Below, piece by piece: positions 16,346 through 24,455 of a DNA stretch of 64,000 nt. The first letter of the stretch is position 1. Each line of letters opens with the position of its first letter. Source of the DNA: Cohnella thailandensis. Lineage in GTDB: Bacteria; Bacillota; Bacilli; Paenibacillales; Paenibacillaceae. The notes beneath the pieces were generated by a model. That model was not told the DNA's origin and searched no databases. It saw only the letters and a program-made list of their open reading frames with translations. The DNA is taken from contig NZ_JACJVQ010000019.1 in assembly GCF_014212135.1 (NCBI RefSeq), positions 372,001-436,000 of the forward strand, written 5' to 3'. A program made the position numbers and the translations under genes.

Positions 16346-18295
16346 ATGAGAAGAAACCGAATGCTGACGGCGCTGCTCGCCGTCTCCGCGGCTATCGGAA
16401 CGTTAACGATCGGAAGCGCTTCGGCGCTGACGCCGACGGGAACGACAATGGTCGCTCGAGTGACCGGCGCGACGCCGTCGGGCGAGACGATGCCCAACCC
16501 GAACCAGACCGCGGCGAACTACAACGTCGGAGGGACCGATCTGGGCATCGTGTGGGAGAAGAGCCCCGGGCAATACTTCATCGCCTTCGGCGACACGAAC
16601 GACAGCGCGGGCAACTGGACGCGCAGCAACGTGCTGGCGACCTCGTCGGACACGAACCTGGCGGACGGCTTGTCCTTCGACACGATGATCCAAAGCTCGC
16701 CCGGCTTCGCCAAAGAAATCCTGTCGTCCAAAAAAATCAACAACGACGAGATGACGGTCATACCGACGGCGGGAGTGACGGTAGGCAGCCGCAGCTACAT
16801 TCACTACATGTCCGTTAATCACTGGGGCTCGGCAGGCCGTTGGTACACGAACTATTCAGGGATCGCGTACTCGGACGACAACGGACAGAACTGGATAAAG
16901 AGTCCGTCCGCGAGATGGGTTAACAATACGACGACGTGGGACAGCCGCTTCCAGATGGCGGCTTTCTTGAAGGACAGCGGCTTCGTTTACATGTACGCCA
17001 CGCCGAACGGCCGGTTCGGCGACGTATATCTGGCCCGAGTGCCGGAGAATTCGATGCTGGACATCGGCGCTTACCGGTACTGGGACGGCAACGGCTGGGC
17101 GACCGGCGAGGCGTCGGCCCGTCCGGTGGCGATCGGCGTGGCCGGGGAGATGTCCGTCGCGTACAACACGTATTTTAAACGCTATATCATGACGTATTTG
17201 AACGAGGACCGGCAAACGATCGTCATGCGCGACGCGGCTACTCCGGTAGGGCCGTGGAGCGGGGAGAAAATTCTCGTTCCGGGCAATTTCACGGGGCTTG
17301 GCCAATACAATGCTTTTATGCATCCGCTCTCGAACAACGGGCCCGATCTGTACTTTATCATGTCGACTTGGTATCCCGACTACAACACGCACCTGATGAA
17401 GGCGACGCTGACGAGCGATATGCTCGGCGATAATCTAATCTCCGATCCGAGCTTCGAGACGCAAGCCCAGACGCCGATCATGGCCCCTTGGTACGTGACG
17501 GGAGAGGGCGGCATCGACCGGAATCTCGGATACGCCCGCACGGGAACGAACAACGGGTACGTGCGCAACGGCAGCGGCTGGAACGCGATCAAGCAGCGGA
17601 TCGTCGTGCAGCCGAACACCGACTATACGCTGAAGGGCTGGGTGAAGACGTCAAGCAACAACACGGAAGGCTACTTCGGAGCCCGGCTTCCGAACGACGG
17701 GGCCGTCATCAGCGAGACGCATTTCGGCAGCTTGCCGAACTACACGGAGCTGACCGTCAGCTTCCATTCGGGCAGCAACTCCGTCGTCGAATTGTACGCC
17801 GGACTATGGGCGAACGGCGATACGTGGCTGCAGCTCGACGACGTAAGCGTCGTCCGGGAAGCGAATCTCGTCGGCCATGCGGGCTTCGAGTCGCAGCCGA
17901 CGTCTTCGCTGACGTCTCCATGGTACGCGAACGGGAACGCGGGCGTGGACCGGAATCTCGGCTTTGCCCATACGGGTTCAAATAACGGATATGCGCGCTA
18001 TGACAGCGGTTGGAACGCGATCAAACAGGAAGTGTTCGTCGAGCCGAACGCGAACTATACACTGACGGCTTGGGTGCGCACCTCCTCGAACAACAATGAC
18101 GGTTACTTCGGGGCGCGGCTGATGAACGGAGGAGCGATCCTTAGCGAGACGCCATTCGCCAGCCTGCCGAATTACACGCTGCTGACGGTCGCGTTCAACT
18201 CCGGGAACAACCACAGCTTGGAGATCTACGCCGGCATGTGGGCGACGGGCGACACGTGGATCCAGGCGGACGATTTTCGTTTGACGAAGAACTGA
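16346..18295 (+). CDS. Secreted GH183 (DUF4185) endo-D-arabinanase-like protein with two binding modules
   Basis: Extracellular enzyme of 649 aa. A Sec signal peptide ends near residue 28 (SASA). The GH183 domain spans about residues 35-360, with GTDLG (Asp65), FGDTND, YMSVNHWG and MTYLNEDRQ. Two adjacent jelly-roll-like modules follow (about 363-505 and 507-649). They are close copies of each other, each with a PSFE/AGFE start, DRNLG, NAIKQ, YFGARL and GDTW near the end. GH183 enzymes are endo-D-arabinanases. The conserved Asp residues are candidates for catalysis. ATG 16346 is chosen because AGAAGGTG lies 6-8 nt upstream; an in-frame GTG at 16337 falls inside it. The protein would cut polymer outside the cell. 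Confidence 0.9.
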   Translation: MRRNRMLTALLAVSAAIGTLTIGSASALTPTGTTMVARVTGATPSGETMPNPNQTAANYNVGGTDLGIVWEKSPGQYFIAFGDTNDSAGNWTRSNVLATSSDTNLADGLSFDTMIQSSPGFAKEILSSKKINNDEMTVIPTAGVTVGSRSYIHYMSVNHWGSAGRWYTNYSGIAYSDDNGQNWIKSPSARWVNNTTTWDSRFQMAAFLKDSGFVYMYATPNGRFGDVYLARVPENSMLDIGAYRYWDGNGWATGEASARPVAIGVAGEMSVAYNTYFKRYIMTYLNEDRQTIVMRDAATPVGPWSGEKILVPGNFTGLGQYNAFMHPLSNNGPDLYFIMSTWYPDYNTHLMKATLTSDMLGDNLISDPSFETQAQTPIMAPWYVTGEGGIDRNLGYARTGTNNGYVRNGSGWNAIKQRIVVQPNTDYTLKGWVKTSSNNTEGYFGARLPNDGAVISETHFGSLPNYTELTVSFHSGSNSVVELYAGLWANGDTWLQLDDVSVVREANLVGHAGFESQPTSSLTSPWYANGNAGVDRNLGFAHTGSNNGYARYDSGWNAIKQEVFVEPNANYTLTAWVRTSSNNNDGYFGARLMNGGAILSETPFASLPNYTLLTVAFNSGNNHSLEIYAGMWATGDTWIQADDFRLTKN

Positions 18296-18300
18296 GTCGC

Positions 18301-18387
18301 GGCGAAGCCGTAACCCGAGATATTCGGGTTAGAGCGCCGAAAGAGATCGCCGGCGAAGCCGTAACCCGAGAAATTCGGGTTAGAGCG
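18301..18387. repeat. Two tandem 36-bp repeats, each with an inverted repeat
   Basis: Units at 18301-18336 and 18352-18387 differ at one base and start 51 bp apart, about five helical turns. Each holds TAACCCGA, 5 bp, TCGGGTTA (18311-18331 and 18362-18382). They fill most of the gap between the GH183 stop and the dehydrogenase start. Without T runs they look more like paired operators or a REP-like element than terminators. Confidence 0.75.
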
Positions 18388-18438
18388 TCGGCGGTCTGGG
18401 AAGGCAAACTCAACCAGACATCAACGAGGTGAGGAATC

Positions 18439-19434
18439 ATGAGAGCGCTTGTAATCGAAAAGCCGCATCGCGCGGTTGTCAAGGAAGTTCCCGACCCGGT
18501 CGCGGGAGCGGGAGAGGTCGTCATCCGCGTGGAGCGGGTCGGCGTTTGCGGGACGGACTTTCATATTTACGAAGGGGAGTTCCTGTCTCCTTATCCGATC
18601 ATTCCGGGGCACGAGTTCTCGGGCACGATTCACGAGCTCGGGGAAGGCGTCGAAGGCTTGCATGTCGGCGACCGGGTCACGGCGGATCCTTCGCTGTTCT
18701 GCGGCCGCTGCGTTTATTGCCTGACCAACCGGGGCAACCAATGCGAGGATTGGGGGGCGCTGGGCAACACCGCGGACGGCAGCATGGCCGAATACGTGAA
18801 AGTGCCCGTCCGGAACGTCGTGCGCATCCCCGATGCTATGTCTATGGCGACCGCCGCGTTCATCGAGCCGATGGCTTGCGTCGTTCATGCGATGAACCGG
18901 CTGCAGCTGCAGGCGGGCCATTCCGTCCTGCTGTTCGGCGCCGGGGCGATGGGCTTGCAGCTCGTGCAATCCCTGACCCGCCTCGGGGCTTCCCGGCTGA
19001 CGGTCGTCGACGTGTCGGACCGCAAGCTGGAGCTCGCGCGGACGCTCGGCGCGACCGAGGCGGTGAACGCACGGAACAAAACCGCTTTGAATGGCCGCAA
19101 GTTCGACGTCGTCGTCGATGCGACGGGCATTCCGGCGGTCATCGAGGAAGCCATGACCTATCTCGGCAAGACAGCCAAGTATTTGCAATTCGGCGTCACG
19201 CCGAAGGACGCGCAAATCCGTGTCAACCCGTTCGATATCTACCATCGGGATTGGACGATCCTCGGGTCGATGGCGATCAACCATACGTTCCTGCCTGCTT
19301 TCGAGTGGGTCAAGGAAGGACGCGTTCAACTGGAGCCTCTCGTCTCCAAAGTCATCGCGCTGGAAGAAACGCCTGATTTTCTAGCCAAGCCGAAGGATCC
19401 GGAGCTTCTCAAGGTACAGATTCGGATCGGGTGA
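18439..19434 (+). CDS. Zinc-dependent alcohol/polyol dehydrogenase (MDR family)
   Basis: Medium-chain dehydrogenase (331 aa) related to sorbitol, threonine and arabinitol(-phosphate) dehydrogenases; cytosolic, NAD(P)-dependent. Catalytic zinc ligands are visible in VCGTDFH, GHEFSG and FIEPMAC. The structural zinc lobe with four Cys is CGRCVYC...QC. The Rossmann motif is GAGAMG. Start ATG 18439 is preceded by a GAGGTGAGG element. It sits between two secreted GH183 genes behind the 36-bp repeats. A role in D-arabinose, D-arabinitol or related sugar oxidation is plausible but not shown. Family is firm; substrate is open. Confidence 0.9.
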   Translation: MRALVIEKPHRAVVKEVPDPVAGAGEVVIRVERVGVCGTDFHIYEGEFLSPYPIIPGHEFSGTIHELGEGVEGLHVGDRVTADPSLFCGRCVYCLTNRGNQCEDWGALGNTADGSMAEYVKVPVRNVVRIPDAMSMATAAFIEPMACVVHAMNRLQLQAGHSVLLFGAGAMGLQLVQSLTRLGASRLTVVDVSDRKLELARTLGATEAVNARNKTALNGRKFDVVVDATGIPAVIEEAMTYLGKTAKYLQFGVTPKDAQIRVNPFDIYHRDWTILGSMAINHTFLPAFEWVKEGRVQLEPLVSKVIALEETPDFLAKPKDPELLKVQIRIG

Positions 19435-19471
19435 TCGTTCAATCGCGATGCGAATAGGGGGGACCGCTGAC

Positions 19472-19610
19472 ATGGTCGCCTGCAATTTCGAGCATGAACG
19501 CAAGCTGAAGATTTGCTTTATCGGCGCGGGGAGGTCATCCGTATCGCAATGCGTATCCGACGTTCCAGGACGAACCGGTCGATTTCGCCGGATGGAGCCT
19601 TGCCGCATGA
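19472..19610 (+). pseudogene. Remnant of a Gfo/Idh/MocA-family oxidoreductase
   Basis: ATG 19472, with GGGGGGA upstream, begins KLKICFIGAG, the Rossmann start of Gfo/Idh/MocA dehydrogenases. One extra base in the G run near 19517 shifts the frame. The next frame continues GGHPYRNAYPTFQDEPVDFAG, a typical continuation, and hits TGA at 19608-19610. Only about 40 residues remain of a normal 350-400 aa protein. The homology ends at a 15-bp sequence (19584-19598) repeated exactly in the next gene at 20004-20018, suggesting a deletion or recombination scar. Confidence 0.6.
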
Positions 19611-19670
19611 TCATCGCCTATTCGTCGCCGGACCGGCAGACGATCGGTGAAGGAGATGGGAGGAAAGGAC

Positions 19671-21857
19671 ATGAACCGAAGAACGAATTGGAGAAAAGCC
19701 GCGACGGCGTTATCCGGCTTGATGCTCGCCGTTTCGCTGGCGGCTCCCGCCTCGGCCGAGACGGCTGCCTCATATTCGAGCCCATCGGATTCGAGCCCGG
19801 CGGATTCCTCCGCGCACGAGCTGATCGGGACCAAAGCGACGAAGATCGCCAGGGTAACCGGGGCGACGCCCGACGGGGAGACTCTTCCGAACCCGAACAA
19901 AACCAATAGCCGCTACGCTCTCGGCGGCACGGATCTCGGCATCGTCTGGGACGCTACGACGGATCCGGCGCATCCGAAGGTCATGATCGCGTTCGGGGAT
20001 TCGTTCGCCGGATGGAGCGGCAACGGCGGCGGAGGCACGGGCTGGAGAGGCAACTTGCTCGCGCTGTCGGAGGACCGGGATCTCGGGGAAGACTTGAAGT
20101 TCTCGTCCATGATCACGGACCCGGCGTCGCCGGACTTCGCCAAGGAGATTATCCATTCGGACCACAATACGGACGGCAACAGCGATTTTACGGCGATTCC
20201 GACCTCGGGCGTATCCGTCGGCGGCAGGCATTATATCCATTACATGCAAATCCGGAACTGGGGCGCGAACGGAAGATGGAATATCAACTTCAGCGAGATC
20301 GCGTACTCGGACGACGAGGGTCAAACCTGGACGAAGTCGGGAGTCCGATGGGGGGCTGACAGCAAGTTCGGGCAAGCGGCTTTCCTCAAGGACGGCGGCT
20401 TTGTCTACATGTTCGGAACGCCGGCAGGACGGTTCGACGGCGCTTACCTTGCCAGGGTTCCGGAGGCGGACGTTCTCGCGAAGGAGAAGTACGAATATTG
20501 GAACGGGTCGGACTGGATCGCGGGCGACGAATCGGCGGCGGCGAAGGTCATCGTCGATCCGGTGGGCGAGCTGTCGGTCGCTTACAATTCCTACTACGGC
20601 AAGTACATCATGACGTATTTGAACGAGGATCGCGCGGCGATCGTCCTTCGCAGCTCCTCCGAATTGACGGGCGGCTGGTCGGGCGAATCGGAGATCGCCA
20701 CGGGAGACGAGTACCCGGCGCTTTACGGCGCTTTCATTCATCCGTGGAGCCTGCAGGGCAAAGACTTGTATTTTCTCATGTCGCAGTGGGTCCCGTACAA
20801 CGTCTTCCTCATGCATTCCACGCTGGAGATCGGCAGCCCGGCGACGAATGAGATCGCGGATCCTTCGTTCGAGAGCCAGGAGGCGGATTCGCTCTCGTCG
20901 CCTTGGATTTTGGAGAGCGGCAAGGGAGGCGTCGACCGGAACCATTCTTTCTCCCGCGGAGGCGCGAACAACGTCTTCCTGAGGAACGATGCCGGCTGGA
21001 ACGGGATCAAGCAAACCGTGCCGGTCACCCCGAATACCGAGTACGAGCTGACGGGCTTCCTTCGGACGTCCCAGAACAATAACGCGGGCTACTTCGGCGT
21101 GAGGGCTCCGGACGGGACGATCTTAAAGGAGCTCCAATACGGCAGGCTCGACAACTATACCGGTCAATCGGTCCGCTTCAACTCCGGCCCACACGATTCG
21201 GTGACGGTGTTCACGGGTTTCTGGGCGAACGGGGATACGTGGGTCCAGGCGGACGACTACAGTCTTCTTGCCATCGATTCGGTCCCGCCGGTTATCTCCT
21301 TGAAAGGAGACGCATCCGTCGAAATTCCTCTCGGCGGCACGTTCGAGGATCCGGGAGCGACGGCGACCGACAATCTGGACGGGGATATCTCGCGGAAGAT
21401 AACGGTGGAAGGATCCGTGGACACTTCCCTTGTCGGAACGTACACGATAATCTATCATGCGGCCGACACGGAGGGCAACGCGGCGACGCAGGTCAAGAGG
21501 ACGGTCCGCGTGACCGGCCCTGCATACTCCGTCCAGAATGCGGTCTTCAAGGATAAGTCCGGCAACGTGCTCCGCGAGCTACCGAAGAAGGGCATGGTCC
21601 TTGCGACCGCCAATATCCGAAGCTTCACGTCCTCGCCGGAGCCGATCACGCTCGTTCTGGCGTTGTACGACAAGCAAGGAGAGCTGCGGAACGTATCCGC
21701 GGTTACGCAATCGGTAAGCCCCGGGGCGACGGAGACGTTCGCCGGGGGGTTCATGATGCCGGGAGACAACTCGGGGTACACGGCGAAGCTGTTCGTGGCC
21801 GAATCGATGGATGGCCTCGAGCCGCTCTCGAACGTGGCGAGCCTGAGTCAGAAATAA
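19671..21857 (+). CDS. Secreted multidomain GH183 (DUF4185) endo-D-arabinanase-like protein
   Basis: Extracellular protein of 728 aa. It has a Sec signal peptide to about residue 31 (APASA) and a GH183 domain at about residues 50-390, with GTDLG (Asp88), FGDSFAGW and MTYLNEDRAA. One jelly-roll-like module of the same type as in the 16346 gene follows (about 393-535). An Ig-like DUF5011/HYR-type domain comes next (about 537-615; PPVISLKGDASVEIPLGGTF, GTYTIIYHAAD), and then a C-terminal beta domain of about 110 residues. Start ATG 19671 is chosen for GGAGGAAAGG immediately upstream; an in-frame GTG at 19647 has none. Two different module layouts suggest division of labour between the secreted paralogues. 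Confidence 0.9.
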   Translation: MNRRTNWRKAATALSGLMLAVSLAAPASAETAASYSSPSDSSPADSSAHELIGTKATKIARVTGATPDGETLPNPNKTNSRYALGGTDLGIVWDATTDPAHPKVMIAFGDSFAGWSGNGGGGTGWRGNLLALSEDRDLGEDLKFSSMITDPASPDFAKEIIHSDHNTDGNSDFTAIPTSGVSVGGRHYIHYMQIRNWGANGRWNINFSEIAYSDDEGQTWTKSGVRWGADSKFGQAAFLKDGGFVYMFGTPAGRFDGAYLARVPEADVLAKEKYEYWNGSDWIAGDESAAAKVIVDPVGELSVAYNSYYGKYIMTYLNEDRAAIVLRSSSELTGGWSGESEIATGDEYPALYGAFIHPWSLQGKDLYFLMSQWVPYNVFLMHSTLEIGSPATNEIADPSFESQEADSLSSPWILESGKGGVDRNHSFSRGGANNVFLRNDAGWNGIKQTVPVTPNTEYELTGFLRTSQNNNAGYFGVRAPDGTILKELQYGRLDNYTGQSVRFNSGPHDSVTVFTGFWANGDTWVQADDYSLLAIDSVPPVISLKGDASVEIPLGGTFEDPGATATDNLDGDISRKITVEGSVDTSLVGTYTIIYHAADTEGNAATQVKRTVRVTGPAYSVQNAVFKDKSGNVLRELPKKGMVLATANIRSFTSSPEPITLVLALYDKQGELRNVSAVTQSVSPGATETFAGGFMMPGDNSGYTAKLFVAESMDGLEPLSNVASLSQK

Positions 21858-21871
21858 CGGGAGCGGAATAG

Positions 21872-21910
21872 TCGACGGAGGCGGTTCCTTGGCGGGACTG
21901 CCTTTGTCGA
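21872..21910 (+). other. Stem-loop between GH183 and GH116 genes
   Basis: TCGAC at 21872-21876 pairs with GTCGA at 21906-21910 around a further 9-bp stem with G-U pairs. There is no T run. A weak attenuator or mRNA-stabilising hairpin is possible. Confidence 0.4.
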
Positions 21911-21955
21911 TCCAAGCTTGGATTCTATTATTCATAAAATTCGGGAGGCGCAAAA

Positions 21956-24436
21956 ATGAGGACGGAAGAAGAGACGATGAGAGGAAACGGACAAGAAAAC
22001 CATGCGCGTTCATTCGGGCGAACCTATCCCGGAAGCGCGACGGAAGCCGCGTTTCCGCTGGGCGGCATAGGCACGGGCAACGTCTCGCTCGGCAGCCGCG
22101 GCGAGCTGAGGGATTGGGAGATCTTCAACGCGCCGGCCAAAGGGACGACGATGCCGAATACGTTCTTCGCGATCCGGGTTCAGCCGGAAGGCGGTGAAGC
22201 GATAACCAAGGTGCTGGAGTCCAAGCTGCAGCCGCCGCATTCGCTCTCTCACGGCTTACACCCGCTGTCGGCGGGCGGTCTGCCGCGAATGAACCGGTCG
22301 GAGTTGTCCGGCGCTTACCCGGTCGTACGGGTGACGTTCGAGGACGATAAGCTTCCCGTTCGCGCCGAGCTGGAAGCCTATACGCCGATGATTCCGCTGA
22401 ACGCGGACGATTCCGGCGTTCCCGGCGCCTATCTGACGTATCGGATCACCAACGCTGGCGACCGGCCGGCCGAAGTCGTCGTATGCGGCTCGCTTATCAA
22501 TCCGATCGGAGGTTTAACGTACGACAAGTTCGGCAATCTGCACCCGGAGATGCCCTGCGGCCGGAACGTCAACGAGTTCCGCCGGGAGGAGTCGTTCTCC
22601 GGCCTATATCTAAGCTCGCGCAAGTGGGAGCCGGGCGACTTGAAGTTTGGCAATCTCGCGCTCCTGACGACCGGCAGCAACGTGACGTTCAAGAGAGCTT
22701 GGCTGCGAGGCGCCTGGTACGATTTTCTCCAGGAGTTCTGGGACGACTTCACGGCGGACGGAAGATTGACCGATCTCGGCTACGAGGAGCCGTCGGAGGA
22801 GCACCGGACCGATACCGGCTCGATCGGCATCATCGAACGGCTGGAGCCCGGAGAGACGAAGGCGTTCGAATTCGTCCTGGCCTGGTACTTCCCGAACCGG
22901 ATCAACGGGTGGTACGACGACGTACGGGACACGAGACCGGGGCAGGAGACCGCACGGAACCGCTACGCGGCGCGATTTTCCAGCGCGTGGGATGCCGGCG
23001 CGTACTTGATCCGGAACCGGGCGCGGCTTACGGAGGGAACGTTCCGTTTCCGCGACGCGCTGTTCGGCAGCACGCTACCTGAGCCGATCGTCGACGCTTT
23101 GGCCGGCAATATGCCGGTGCTTCGCAGCACGACCTGTTTCCGGCTGGAGGACGGTTCTTTCTTCGGCTACGAGGGCACCTTCGACGACTTGGGCAGCTGC
23201 GACGGCACTTGCACGCATGTCTGGAATTACGCGCAGACGCTGGCGTTCCTTTATCCCGAGCTGGAACGAAGCATGCGGCGGACCGAGTTCCTGGAGGAGA
23301 CGGACGAATCCGGGAAAATGGAGTTCCGGGCGAGGAAGCGCTTCGGCTGCGAATGGATTTGGGGAGGCAAGGTCGCGCCGGCTGCCGCCGACGGGCAGCT
23401 AGGCTCGGTCATGCGGCTTTACCGGGAATGGAAGCTCTCCGGCGATGGCGGCTTCCTGAAGGAGCTGTGGCCGCACGCCGAACGCTCCGTTCGGTTCGCC
23501 TTCAGCCAGTGGGACACCGATGGCGACGGAGTGCTGGATGGGGAGCAGCATAACACGTACGACATCGAATTTTACGGGCCGAATCCGCTGACTGGGTTTA
23601 TGTTAATCGGCGCTTTGAAGGCGTGCGCCGAAATGGCGGCATATCTGGGCGAAACGGAGGCCGCAAAGCGTTATGCGAGTCAAGCTGCGGCAAGCGCCGA
23701 ACGTCTTGCCGAACTGACTTGGAACGGCGAATATTTCGTGCAGAGACTGGACGACCCTGACCGCCACAAGTACCAACACGGACTCGGATGCTTGTCGGAT
23801 CAACTGCTCGGCCAGCAGCTCGCGCATCTGTACGGACTCGGCGACCTGACGGACGGGGAGAAGCTGGGCAGCGCCATTCGCGCCGTTTACCGCCACAATT
23901 ACCGCGCCGACTTCTCCGATCATTCGAATTGCCAACGCACCTACGCGCTGAACGACGAGAAAGGGCTGCTGCTCTGCTCGTGGCCGAAAGGAGGCCGACC
24001 GAAGCTGCCGTTCGTCTATTCGGACGAGGTGTGGACGGGTATCGAATATCAGGTCGCGACGGAATTGATTTACCAGGGAGCGATGGAAGAAGCGTTGACG
24101 GTCGTCGCAGCCGTGCGGGAGCGCCAGAACGGCTTCCGCCGCAACCCGTGGAACGAGGTGGAATGCGGCCATCACTACGTCCGCTCGATGGCGAGCTGGG
24201 GGCTGCTCGTCGCGATTAGCGGCTTCGAATTCGACATGGCGCACTGCCGCATGAGCTTCGCCCCGGTTCTGAACCGAGACGACTTCAACTGCTTCTGGAG
24301 CACCGGCAAAGGCTGGGGCGTTTATCGGCAATGGAAGGACTGGGAGAAGGGCGGATTGCGGTTCGAGGTCGAGGTGCTCGGCGGCGATTTGAGCGGAACG
24401 GAAGTTTCGGCTTGCGGCTATACAATTACTCTATAG
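21956..24436 (+). CDS. GH116 (DUF608) glycosidase, candidate exo-beta-D-arabinofuranosidase
   Basis: Cytosolic GH116 enzyme of 826 aa. The N-terminal beta-sandwich (PLGGIGTGNVSLGSRGELRDWEIFN) is followed by an (alpha/alpha)6 barrel. By comparison with GBA2, the nucleophile is likely Glu406 in FFGYEGTF and the acid/base Asp536 in NTYDIE. DEVWTGIEYQVA near the C-terminus is a family signature. Known GH116 activities are beta-glucosidase, beta-xylosidase, glucosylceramidase and, in a D-arabinan-degrading actinobacterium, exo-beta-D-arabinofuranosidase. With GH183 and GH172 as neighbours, the last is favoured (inference). There is no signal peptide. Start ATG 21956 has GGGAGG 7 nt upstream. It is 20 bp from the GH127-like gene. 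Confidence 0.9.
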   Translation: MRTEEETMRGNGQENHARSFGRTYPGSATEAAFPLGGIGTGNVSLGSRGELRDWEIFNAPAKGTTMPNTFFAIRVQPEGGEAITKVLESKLQPPHSLSHGLHPLSAGGLPRMNRSELSGAYPVVRVTFEDDKLPVRAELEAYTPMIPLNADDSGVPGAYLTYRITNAGDRPAEVVVCGSLINPIGGLTYDKFGNLHPEMPCGRNVNEFRREESFSGLYLSSRKWEPGDLKFGNLALLTTGSNVTFKRAWLRGAWYDFLQEFWDDFTADGRLTDLGYEEPSEEHRTDTGSIGIIERLEPGETKAFEFVLAWYFPNRINGWYDDVRDTRPGQETARNRYAARFSSAWDAGAYLIRNRARLTEGTFRFRDALFGSTLPEPIVDALAGNMPVLRSTTCFRLEDGSFFGYEGTFDDLGSCDGTCTHVWNYAQTLAFLYPELERSMRRTEFLEETDESGKMEFRARKRFGCEWIWGGKVAPAAADGQLGSVMRLYREWKLSGDGGFLKELWPHAERSVRFAFSQWDTDGDGVLDGEQHNTYDIEFYGPNPLTGFMLIGALKACAEMAAYLGETEAAKRYASQAAASAERLAELTWNGEYFVQRLDDPDRHKYQHGLGCLSDQLLGQQLAHLYGLGDLTDGEKLGSAIRAVYRHNYRADFSDHSNCQRTYALNDEKGLLLCSWPKGGRPKLPFVYSDEVWTGIEYQVATELIYQGAMEEALTVVAAVRERQNGFRRNPWNEVECGHHYVRSMASWGLLVAISGFEFDMAHCRMSFAPVLNRDDFNCFWSTGKGWGVYRQWKDWEKGGLRFEVEVLGGDLSGTEVSACGYTITL

Positions 24437-24455
24437 AAGGAAGCGAGTATGAATC

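Noticed and set aside
18301..18387. CRISPR array
   Set aside because: Only two units with a 15-bp gap, no further repeats and no cas genes in the window.
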